Source of the DNA: JACDHG01 sp963815295
Lineage (GTDB): Bacteria > Actinomycetota > Actinomycetes > Propionibacteriales > Nocardioidaceae
Reading direction: 5' to 3'
Assembly (NCBI GenBank): GCA_963815295.1
Contig: CAWFFZ010000008.1
Coordinates: 1,922,001-1,986,000 of the forward strand
DNA length: 64,000 nt
The translations under genes were made by a program, and so were the position numbers. Position 1 is the first letter of the stretch, and every line of letters begins with the position of its first letter. Shown here one piece after another: positions 1 to 7,321 of this stretch. The notes under the pieces are model-generated. The model saw nothing but the letters and a program-made list of their open reading frames with translations. It made no database searches and was not told the DNA's origin.

Positions 1-88
1 TCAGAGTGATGTTGACACTACTCACCGCTTAGGCGATGTTGGTCAAGGCCAACTCGACCAAGGCCCGGAGAGTCGAAGGGAAGCACCC

Positions 89-1066
89 ATGAGGAAGTAC
101 GTTGCCGTGTTATCAGCGAGCGTGTTAGCCGTCGGCCTGGCGGGCTCTACATCTCAGACAGCGACGGTGGCAGCAGACGGCCCTCGGTTATCGACCGCAG
201 CAGCGGAGGGAATACAGTCGGCGACGGCGGCAGCACGGGGAACGTTCGGCGCGATCCAGGTCGTGTGTCGCTCCTCGCACAGCAACCACGACGACCCGAT
301 CGTGTACCCGCGCCAGAAGGGCGCCGCACACCAGCACGACTTCTTCGGCAACAGATCCACCAACGCATACAGCACCCGCGCCAGCCTCGGCGGCAAGCGG
401 ACGACGTGCTCCAGGGACGGAGACACCGCGGCCTACTGGACGCCGACCCTGTTTAACCACGGCCGCCGGGTCGTACCCGACCGGCTCATCGCCTACTACC
501 GCACTTCAAGAATCCGCGACATCCAGTCGATCCGCCCCTTCCCGCGCGGCCTGAAGATGATTGCCGGCACTGCCTTGGGGACAAAGTCCAACCCGCAGCG
601 CACGAAGTACGTCAACTGGAACTGCGGCGACGGCGTCTATGGCACAAGAACGCCACCGGCTGCATGCCCAAACAAGGCGCTGCGGCTACGGGTCGAGTTC
701 CCAAATTGCTGGAACGGCCGCACGCTGGACTCGCTCAACCACAAGAACCACATGAGGTACGCCGGGAACGGAGATACGCGGGGGTGCCCAGCCAGCCATC
801 CTGTCCCCGTGCCCGCGCTGAGCCTGAACTTCCGCTACAAGATCGATGGTCCGCTCGACGACGTGCGCCTGTCCTCTAAGGGGGTCTACAGCGCGCATGC
901 CGACTTCTTCAACGCCTGGGTCCAACCCGTCCTGGCCCGACTGGTGCGCAACTGCCTGAACCGGGGCCGTGTCTGCAACAGTGGCATCGCAGATGCGCCC
1001 AAGATCGCGGTATCGCCTTCGGAGCCGGGTCACTGGGAGTCTGGTGAGCACGTACACGGCCACTAA
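89..1066 (+). CDS. Secreted DUF1996-family protein
   Basis: A 325-residue protein starts with a Sec-type signal peptide (MRKY, then a hydrophobic stretch to about residue 28, followed by small residues). The rest matches the DUF1996 pattern known from secreted fungal and actinobacterial proteins: a DDPIVYPRQKGAAHQHDFFGN segment, a later YWTPTLF segment and a C-terminal part rich in His, Asn and Cys. Family function is unknown; several members sit on polysaccharide-active proteins, but no extra carbohydrate-binding domain is visible here. A purine-rich GAAGGGAAG precedes the ATG. The next gene starts 9 bases after the stop, so the two may be co-transcribed. Confidence 0.85.
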   Translation: MRKYVAVLSASVLAVGLAGSTSQTATVAADGPRLSTAAAEGIQSATAAARGTFGAIQVVCRSSHSNHDDPIVYPRQKGAAHQHDFFGNRSTNAYSTRASLGGKRTTCSRDGDTAAYWTPTLFNHGRRVVPDRLIAYYRTSRIRDIQSIRPFPRGLKMIAGTALGTKSNPQRTKYVNWNCGDGVYGTRTPPAACPNKALRLRVEFPNCWNGRTLDSLNHKNHMRYAGNGDTRGCPASHPVPVPALSLNFRYKIDGPLDDVRLSSKGVYSAHADFFNAWVQPVLARLVRNCLNRGRVCNSGIADAPKIAVSPSEPGHWESGEHVHGH

Positions 1067-1075
1067 CCTGGCCGG

Positions 1076-2176
1076 GTGACACAAGAGCCGCGAGACCGAC
1101 CGTTGCCAGAGCGCTACGAGACCGTGATCATCGGCGGCGGCCAGGCCGGCCTCGCCGTGGGCTACCACGTGACGAAGCAAGCTCCGTCTGCCGTGATCTT
1201 GGATGCGAACGACCGGATCGGCGACACCTGGCGCGACCGATGGGACTCGCTCCGCGTGTTCACGCCCGCCCGCTATAACGGACTGCCCGGTTGGCCGTTC
1301 CCAGCGCCTGGATGGTCGTACCCCACGAAAGACGAGGTTGCCGACTACCTCGAGTCGTACGCCGCCCGATTCGAGCTGCCGGTCCGCAGCGGGGTGAAGG
1401 TCGACGGGCTCTCCCGGGATGACGGCCGGTATGTGGTGACGTCCGGGGCGAGCCGGTACGAGGCGGACAACGTGGTGGTGGCAACGGGCGGCTACCAAAC
1501 GCCTCGTATCCCTGAGTTCGCCGCTGATCTCGACCCGAACATCGTGCAGCTCCACTCGAGCGAGTACCGCAACCCAGCCCAGTTGAACGAAGGGAGCGTG
1601 CTCGTGGTCGGCGCCGGAAACTCGGGTGGCGAGATCGCCCTCGAGTCGTCAGCAGATCACAAGATCTGGCTCGCCGGCAGGGATACAGGACAGGAGCTGG
1701 TCGGCGCTGGCAGCTTTGCAGATCGACTGTTCACGCCCCCGTTCTGGTTCCTGCTTTCGCGCGTTCTCACCGTGCGTACGCCGATCGGCCGAAAGGTCCG
1801 GAAGCAGCTGTCCCACCGTGGGCTCCCGCTGGCGCGGGTACGACGAAAGCACCTCATCCAAGCCGGAGTCGAGCGGGCGCCACGCGTTACCGGCGTACGC
1901 GACGGCCGGCCGTTGCTCGCAGATGATCGAGCCGTCGACGTTGCCAACGTGATCTGGTGCACCGGGTTCGTGTCCGACTTCAGCTGGATCAATCTGCCCA
2001 TCTTCGACGAGGAGGGCGAACCGAGGCACGACCGCGGAGTCGTCCAATCGGAGCCAGGGCTCTACTTCATCGGCCTGTTCTTCCTGTCTGCGGCGTCGTC
2101 GTCCTTGATCGGTGGCGCGGCCCCAGATGCGCAGCGCATCGCTCAGCACCTCACCTCTCAGAGATCGGGCCACTGA
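1076..2176 (+). CDS. FAD-dependent monooxygenase-like oxidoreductase
   Basis: This 366-residue flavoprotein has an N-terminal Rossmann FAD site (GGGQAGLAVGYH, about residues 21-32), a mid-protein LHSSEYRNP segment typical of class B flavin monooxygenase relatives, and a second dinucleotide fold (VVGAGNSGGEIA, about residues 177-188) for NAD(P)H. The ATGGY segment at the end of the FAD domain is also conserved. Such proteins hydroxylate small molecules or oxidise thiols or amines; the substrate cannot be read from sequence. It starts with GTG directly after the DUF1996 gene. Length is typical of the short YpdA/CzcO-like group rather than of full Baeyer-Villiger enzymes. Confidence 0.85.
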   Translation: MTQEPRDRPLPERYETVIIGGGQAGLAVGYHVTKQAPSAVILDANDRIGDTWRDRWDSLRVFTPARYNGLPGWPFPAPGWSYPTKDEVADYLESYAARFELPVRSGVKVDGLSRDDGRYVVTSGASRYEADNVVVATGGYQTPRIPEFAADLDPNIVQLHSSEYRNPAQLNEGSVLVVGAGNSGGEIALESSADHKIWLAGRDTGQELVGAGSFADRLFTPPFWFLLSRVLTVRTPIGRKVRKQLSHRGLPLARVRRKHLIQAGVERAPRVTGVRDGRPLLADDRAVDVANVIWCTGFVSDFSWINLPIFDEEGEPRHDRGVVQSEPGLYFIGLFFLSAASSSLIGGAAPDAQRIAQHLTSQRSGH

Positions 2177-2309
2177 CCCGGCTGCGCTACAGAGGTCCGA
2201 TTCGCGTGGGCAGGTTCATCGCGGACGTCCTCCAGGAGTCCGCGCGCCACCTAGGACATCTCGACATCGTTCGAGCTCGTCGACGGTGCGAGAGGCGAGT
2301 GAACGTCGC

Positions 2310-3161
2310 TCACATTGCTGGTGCGGACTGCTTTGCACTCGCGGGTGCGGGCTGCTGCTCTCCGCGTTGCATGGCCCCCAACGCCTCGATCATCTGCGTG
2401 AACTCATGGGCGTTCGGCGGAATGAACGGCTCGGCGTCGGGCACCGTTTCGAGCACCGCGATGAACTCCTCGAGAGACGACCCCTTCGCGGCCGGCAGAT
2501 GCGAGGAGAAGATCCGCCTCGGCTGAAGTTGGCGGACCTTGTCGAGGACCTGGCTGAACATCTTGCGGTCAGCCACGTGCGCCCACGGTGAGTCGGAGAT
2601 CGCCCAGCCGAGCATGCCGCCGGCGAGCGCCTCGGGCTGTACTTCGGACGGGTCCTGCGTCGGCTCGGGAAGAATCGCTCCGAAGGAGTCGACGCAGAAG
2701 AAGGCGCCGGTCGAGGTGTCAAACAAGCCGATAGACAACGGGCTGTCGAAGAGCGGCGGCGCGACCGCGATCAACGTGCGGTCTCCGACGTGGATCTCGT
2801 CGCCAGGCCGGATCGCGTGCACCCGCTCCATTGGCACGGGCCACCAGGTAGCCATCCGCAGCGCGCTGAACGCGTGAGTCACGAGCTTGGCGTTTGGCGC
2901 GAGCTCCATGATCCGCTGAATGCTGCCGGTATGGTCCGCGTCGTCATGGGTCAGCCAGACCCACTTCAACTTCTTCAGGTCGACGATGTCGCTTACAGCA
3001 GCCATGAAGTCGTCGCCGTCGACACCGATGCCGGTATCTATCAAGATGGGTTCTTCCGACATCAACAAGAAGGCATTGACAGGCAGCACACCCACACCGG
3101 GAATCGGCAGGTTGGCGGGAATCACATGAACGTCTGGAGCGCTTTGGTAAAGAGCATCCAT
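2310..3161 (-). CDS. Metallo-beta-lactamase-fold hydrolase
   Basis: This 283-residue protein has the metal-binding signature THDDADHTGS at residues 71-80 (HxxxDH), a downstream His (LVTHAF), an acidic VDSFGA ligand region and a C-terminal FSSHLP His, so the dinuclear metal site looks complete. The layout resembles the MBL domain of flavodiiron-like proteins without the flavodoxin domain. The substrate is unknown. The ATG is supported by a strong CGGAGG Shine-Dalgarno five bases upstream. It lies downstream of the molybdoenzyme gene on the same strand and converges with the monooxygenase gene. Confidence 0.85.
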   Translation of the reverse strand: MDALYQSAPDVHVIPANLPIPGVGVLPVNAFLLMSEEPILIDTGIGVDGDDFMAAVSDIVDLKKLKWVWLTHDDADHTGSIQRIMELAPNAKLVTHAFSALRMATWWPVPMERVHAIRPGDEIHVGDRTLIAVAPPLFDSPLSIGLFDTSTGAFFCVDSFGAILPEPTQDPSEVQPEALAGGMLGWAISDSPWAHVADRKMFSQVLDKVRQLQPRRIFSSHLPAAKGSSLEEFIAVLETVPDAEPFIPPNAHEFTQMIEALGAMQRGEQQPAPASAKQSAPAM

Positions 3162-3304
3162 CTCGGCCTCCGGCGGTCGCTCGCTGATTCCACCGAACCT
3201 AGGGCTGGCTCAGATGGCTCGTCAATGGCCCAGATTGACCAGATTGCCGGTCCCGCGCTCGGTCGGTCGGTGCCCTCAGGCTGATCGCTGGTCGACGTAC
3301 ACCC

Positions 3305-4408
3305 TCACGGCTCGATGACCGCGACGGGCACGCGCTGGATGAGGTTGTTAGCGAACCCGCCGCGGCTCCAGGCCTGGGCGTTCGGCTGACCCCGCCCACT
3401 CTGGTCCGACGCCCGGGCAGACAACACGTAGCTGCCAGGGGTGGCCTCCCAGGTCCACGACCAGCGTGCCCACGCGGAAGGATCCGGTGCGGGGTCCAGC
3501 GTGGCGGACGCCCAGGTGTGACCGCCATCGACACTGACCTCGACTCCATGAACCGGTGCCCATCCAGACCACGCCCGACCTTCGACCGTGACGGTCCCGG
3601 GTCGTACGACGCGCGAGCGTGACATGAAGTCGGGGAACCCCGGCGGCACCAGCAACGCCCGCGGCTCGATGCGCGTCAACGGCACCCCTTCCTCCTCCGG
3701 CGTCCGGCGCACCCGGTAGGCACGCATCTGGAACCCGTCGAAGGTGTCCGCCGAGACGTCGATCTGCGACAACCACTTCACATGAGCCATGCCGTACCAA
3801 CCCGGCACGACCAGGCGCAAGGGGAAACCGTGCTGCGGAGGCAGCGGCTGCCCGTTCATCTCGTACGCGAGCAGGATGTCGTCGCGCATGGCCTCGGCGA
3901 CCGGCAGACCGCGTTGATAGTCCTGCTCGATGCCGCGCTCGACCCCGTGATCGGCGCCCGTGAATACGACGTCGGCGGCATCACGTCTGATGCCGGCTTC
4001 CTGCAGCAGGGGCGCCAATGGCGTGCCCGTCCATCGCGACGTACCGACAGCCTCCACCAGCCATGGCTGGCTGACCGGCCGCGGCAGCAGGCGTGCCCGG
4101 CCGTTGCCCGCGCACTCAAGGGTCACGACGGCGGACACCTGTGGCCGGGCTCGGAGGTCGTCAAGGGACAGTGACAGCGGAGTCTCGACCTCGCCGCCAA
4201 CGGTCAGCCGGTATGCGGTCGGTTCGACGGCCGGTATGTCGTAGTGGGTGAGGAGGTAGTGCAGCCCTGGGGGCGTGACGTCGTAGCGCAGCCCCTCGAG
4301 CGGCATACCGTGGTTGCGGGCTGCGAGCTGCAGCTCCTCAGCAGAAATCCCCTCCTCGGGGTCGGCCACCCGCGACGGTGCGCTGACCGCATCCAGATCA
4401 GGGCTCAC
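3305..4408 (-). CDS. Sulfite-oxidase-like molybdopterin oxidoreductase
   Basis: About 367 residues with two domains: an oxidoreductase molybdopterin-binding domain (about residues 55-235) and a C-terminal Mo-co dimerisation domain (about 250-360). The molybdenum-ligating Cys lies in VVTLECAGNGR, and the downstream YEMNGQPLPPQHGFPLRL and WYGMAHVKWL blocks are typical of the sulfite oxidase family. No twin-arginine or other signal peptide and no heme b5 domain are visible, so this may be a cytoplasmic member with an unknown electron acceptor. I prefer the GTG at 4408, which has AGGTGG five bases upstream; GTG at 4417 is the alternative and would add three residues. Confidence 0.87.
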   Translation of the reverse strand: MSPDLDAVSAPSRVADPEEGISAEELQLAARNHGMPLEGLRYDVTPPGLHYLLTHYDIPAVEPTAYRLTVGGEVETPLSLSLDDLRARPQVSAVVTLECAGNGRARLLPRPVSQPWLVEAVGTSRWTGTPLAPLLQEAGIRRDAADVVFTGADHGVERGIEQDYQRGLPVAEAMRDDILLAYEMNGQPLPPQHGFPLRLVVPGWYGMAHVKWLSQIDVSADTFDGFQMRAYRVRRTPEEEGVPLTRIEPRALLVPPGFPDFMSRSRVVRPGTVTVEGRAWSGWAPVHGVEVSVDGGHTWASATLDPAPDPSAWARWSWTWEATPGSYVLSARASDQSGRGQPNAQAWSRGGFANNLIQRVPVAVIEP

Positions 4409-4456
4409 CTCGACCACCTCCCAGCCGGAGTCATGCTATCGACGCAGCACAACACC

Positions 4457-4508
4457 GGTGATCGAGCCTGTCGAGATCACGGCATGTCGACAAGCTCGAC
4501 CGGCGGAG
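4457..4508. repeat. Short dispersed TCGA-rich repeat
   Basis: The intergenic stretch holds GTGATCGAGCCTGTCGAGAT followed by TGTCGACAAGCTCGACCGG. Near-identical strings occur between genes at 31138-31160 and 61816-61859. The first part is nearly palindromic (GTGATC...GATCAC). This looks like a dispersed intergenic repeat of the genome. No function is known. Confidence 0.5.
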
Positions 4509-4532
4509 GTGTCGACCAGCAGGGGCGGCGGA

Positions 4533-5906
4533 TCAGGCCGGCGTGATGTTCTGGTTGAACCGGAAGCGGTTGTCGGGGTCGTACTGCCGCTTGATCGACA
4601 CCAAGCGGTCGTAGTTCCCCTTGTAGTTGTCCCGGATCCGGCCTTGGTCGTCGTCGGCCATGAAGTTGACGTAGCCGCCATCCTCGGAGTGGGGTGCCGT
4701 CGCGTCGTAGTAGTCGCGCACCCAGGCCGTGTTTGCCTCGTTCTCCGCAGGGTCGGGCCACATACCCGCGATAACCGTCGCGAAGTTCGCGTCGCGATAG
4801 GCGAACGCACTCTCGTCACTACCGACCCGGTGGCAAGCTCCGTTGATCGGGTAGATGTGCACCGTCGAGTTGACCACCGGCAACTTCGGACCGTGGACCA
4901 AGTGCGCTTCGATGGCGTCGTCGGTCAGCTCACGCACGAAGTTGGCCTTCCAGTAGTGCTGCAGGCCGGGAGGCACAAGCCCGTCAAAGGCGCTGTTCAG
5001 CGCTGGATAAGGCATGGGACCGACCATCTCGGCGACTCTTGGGGCAAGGTCACGGAACGGCTCCAGGGCCTTTTCCCCCTCCTCGAGCGGGCCCGCCCAG
5101 CAGGTGACGATCGCACAAAACGGCTCGCCATGGCGATCCTCAGGGATGAACGGCAACGGTGGTGCGATCTGGAAAGCCGGGAAGCCGCCGAGCTGCTCGG
5201 GGGCGTCAGCGATGAACTCGCGGAAGAATCGGAGCACGTCTCCGGCCTTGTCCAGCTCGAAGAACATCGGTCCGCCGTAGATGTCCTTGACCGGGTGCAC
5301 GCGGAACTCGAGAGACGTGACCACACCGAAGTTGCCGCCGCCGCCTCGGATTGCCCAGAAGAGATCAGCGTTGTCTTTCTCGCTCGCGACATGGAACGTG
5401 CCGTCCGCCGTGACGACGTCGGCCGAGATCAGGTTGTCGCAGGACAGTCCGAGCCCTCGCGCCAGGTAGCCGATGCCGCCACCCAACGTCAGTCCACCGA
5501 CGCCGGTGGTCGAGATGATGCCGCCGGTCGTTGCCAGCCCGAACTGGTACGCCGCTGCGTTGAAGTCACCCCACGTGGCGCCGCCCTCAGCCCGCGCGGT
5601 CATGGTAGACGGGTTGACGCGCACAGCCCGTTGCGCCGACAGGTCAATGACCAGCCCGTCGTCACAGGTGCCAAAGCCCGGCACACTGTGTGAGCCACCA
5701 CGCACGGCGATGGGCAGGTCGTTGTCTCCCGCGAAGCGGACGGCCGTCATGACGTCGCCGGTGTTGGCCGGTACGACGATCATCGCCGGCCGCTTGTCGA
5801 TCATCGCGTTGTAGACGCGCCGTGCCTCGTCGTAGCCCTCGTCGTCGGGGGCGATAACACTGCCGCGAACGTCTTCGCGCAGCTGGGCGATCTTCGCCTG
5901 GTCCAT
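4533..5906 (-). CDS. BBE-like FAD-linked oxidase (probably bicovalent flavin)
   Basis: This 457-residue protein belongs to the VAO/PCMH flavoprotein family. It has the FAD_binding_4 core with RGGSHSVPGFG (His73 is the expected 8-alpha-histidyl FAD ligand) and GGLTLGGGIGYLARGLGLSCDNL, where Cys156 takes the place used for a second, 6-S-cysteinyl flavin bond in bicovalent members. The C-terminus (YKGNYDRLVSIKRQYDPDN, then FRFNQNI) is the BBE domain. Relatives oxidise sugars, alkaloids or other alcohols with oxygen. There is no signal peptide. AGGAGGGACT directly precedes the ATG. It is on the same strand as the molybdoenzyme and MBL genes. Confidence 0.88.
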   Translation of the reverse strand: MDQAKIAQLREDVRGSVIAPDDEGYDEARRVYNAMIDKRPAMIVVPANTGDVMTAVRFAGDNDLPIAVRGGSHSVPGFGTCDDGLVIDLSAQRAVRVNPSTMTARAEGGATWGDFNAAAYQFGLATTGGIISTTGVGGLTLGGGIGYLARGLGLSCDNLISADVVTADGTFHVASEKDNADLFWAIRGGGGNFGVVTSLEFRVHPVKDIYGGPMFFELDKAGDVLRFFREFIADAPEQLGGFPAFQIAPPLPFIPEDRHGEPFCAIVTCWAGPLEEGEKALEPFRDLAPRVAEMVGPMPYPALNSAFDGLVPPGLQHYWKANFVRELTDDAIEAHLVHGPKLPVVNSTVHIYPINGACHRVGSDESAFAYRDANFATVIAGMWPDPAENEANTAWVRDYYDATAPHSEDGGYVNFMADDDQGRIRDNYKGNYDRLVSIKRQYDPDNRFRFNQNITPA

Positions 5907-6066
5907 AGTCCCTCCTGACTATTCGATTCCACCCGCTTACCCCGATCAGCGTCGTCCGGGGTGCGCGGCGAACTAAAGCAAGGAGGTGAATTGCACTGGA
6001 GAGGTTAGTCCTCTGACCAGACGGAGGGAAGGGACTTGGTGAGTCGGCGACGGCCAGGCGGGGAAA

Positions 6067-6100
6067 CCCCGACCCTCCCAGGGGGGTTGGGGGGTCGGGG
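6067..6100 (-). terminator. Candidate hairpin terminator after the Arg-Asp repeat gene
   Basis: CCCCGACCC at 6067-6075 pairs perfectly with GGGTCGGGG at 6092-6100 across a G-rich loop. It lies about 125 bases downstream of the minus-strand gene ending at 6225. There is no clear U tract, as is common in high-GC actinobacteria. Confidence 0.4.
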
Positions 6101-6224
6101 CTGGCTCGGTCCTGCATCTCGGTGCTGGTTCTTCTCGCCGCCGCACCCCACCGAGCGAGGTACGTGGGCGGAAGACCTGTGGATCAATGCGCTGGCTCGG
6201 TTACGGCCGCACCTGATCTCAGCG

Positions 6225-6767
6225 TCAGGGATCCGCCTTCTCCCGTGCGTCGGATGCGTTGTGTCGGTCGATGGACGCCTCGAGCCGATCGATGGCCGCC
6301 GCGACTCGGTCCTTGAGCGCGGCTTCGCGCGCGAGCGCGTGCGGGCCTTCGTCGGACAGCTGCAGCCTGTCCTTCTCGGAAGCGACTCGGTCGCTGGTCG
6401 CCTGGACACGGTCGTCGTGGGCTAGCGTCCGGTCGTCGAAGGCTCTCGTGTCGGCGGGGCTGCGCAACGAGACCTCAATGTCAGCGGCGGTGTCGCGGCG
6501 GTCGGCAGCGATATCGCGGGCGTCAGCCTTTTCGTCGCGCAGCTCCGCGGCGGCCAGGATGTCGTCGTAATCATGCTCTCGATCGGCAGAGATGGCGTCA
6601 CGCATGTCGGCCAAGGTGTCGCGCGCGTCGGCAATCCGGTCACGCTGGTGTGCTGTGGCGTCGCGCTCGGTCGCTCGGTCGTTCGAGTCTGCGTTGGAAC
6701 GTCGCTCAGTAATCGTCGCATCGCGGGCGCGCCGTTTTGGGTGTGGTTGCTTCGGAGTGTTGACCAT
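6225..6767 (-). CDS. Arg/Asp/Ala repeat coiled-coil protein
   Basis: This 180-residue, highly charged protein is built from repeated RDxxAxxRD units (for example DARDTLADMRDAISADRE and DARDIAADRRDTAADIE) over most of its length. The 7-residue spacing of Arg-Asp pairs predicts a long helix or coiled coil with alternating charge. There is no signal peptide, membrane segment or known catalytic motif. I have seen comparable Arg-Asp-Ala repeat proteins in actinobacteria near GAF/ANTAR sensor genes, which fits this neighbourhood, but no function is established. The start at 6767 lacks a strong ribosome site, so a slightly later start is possible. Confidence 0.65.
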   Translation of the reverse strand: MVNTPKQPHPKRRARDATITERRSNADSNDRATERDATAHQRDRIADARDTLADMRDAISADREHDYDDILAAAELRDEKADARDIAADRRDTAADIEVSLRSPADTRAFDDRTLAHDDRVQATSDRVASEKDRLQLSDEGPHALAREAALKDRVAAAIDRLEASIDRHNASDAREKADP

Positions 6768-7087
6768 CCGCTGTCAAGACCGTTCGAGTGCATGCTGCAT
6801 GACGTGAAGCCACATCAGCCGCCATAGGTCTACCGGTCAGCGGGACAGACGCCCGGTTTATCTTGCGGACACCAGCCTTGGAATGACTCGAGAGGTCATT
6901 CGCTGGAATATCAATTCGCTTACTCACAGTGTCACGATGTCGTGCAACCGTCAACGAACTACGGCGCGCCGCGACACAAACCGCCCACATAGCCACCACA
7001 GGTCGGGATCAGGACACCAACGCGGGCGGGTTCGATGCTACGACAGGGCTCTCCGGTCCCGACGGAGCGTCCTCCGTCGGGAGAAGG
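6768..7087. other. Intergenic region, 320 bases
   Basis: No convincing gene is seen. The stretch must hold the promoter of the Arg-Asp repeat gene (minus strand). Its right end contains the terminator at 7057-7082. No repeat or RNA gene is recognised. Confidence 0.4.
7057..7082 (-). terminator. Rho-independent-type hairpin terminator
   Basis: TCCCGACGGAG (7057-7067) pairs perfectly over 11 bases with CTCCGTCGGGA (7072-7082) around the 4-base loop CGTC. It starts six bases downstream of the stop of the small basic protein gene on the minus strand. Confidence 0.7.
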
Positions 7088-7222
7088 TCAGTGCTTCTTC
7101 GTGGGTGGCACGATTTCGATCTTGTTTTTGGCATCGGCCTTCGCGTGCTTTTCGGCCCGTTTCTCTTTGAGTGACTTGCCTGCCTTCTTGGTCAAATGTT
7201 GTCGAGGCGACTTGTCGGCCAT
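7088..7222 (-). CDS. Small basic Lys-rich protein (44 aa)
   Basis: A 44-residue protein starts MADKSPRQHLTKKAGKSLKE and is about one third Lys plus Arg. The start is fixed by GAGGGAG six bases before the ATG; longer upstream starts look unrelated to coding sequence. Small, very basic MADKSPRQ-like proteins occur in many actinobacteria and are often left unannotated; nucleic-acid binding is plausible from charge only. It lies upstream of a strong terminator hairpin and about 100 bases downstream of the end of the cyclase/regulator gene. Confidence 0.7.
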   Translation of the reverse strand: MADKSPRQHLTKKAGKSLKEKRAEKHAKADAKNKIEIVPPTKKH

Positions 7223-7321
7223 GGCTGCTCCCTCAGTGTGAAGCCTGACTGGCTCCGTAGCCGTAAACAGTACGCCCCATGCCTGGAGTTGAGGAGAGCG
7301 CACACGCGGCAACGCCAGGTC

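Noticed and set aside
686..1555. 289-codon minus-strand frame opposite the DUF1996 and monooxygenase genes
   Set aside because: Antisense to two genes with clear family motifs; no motif of its own.
2221..2242. Hairpin GCGGAC/GTCCGC between convergent genes
   Set aside because: Only 6 bp of stem with an 11-base loop, which is frequent by chance at this GC content.
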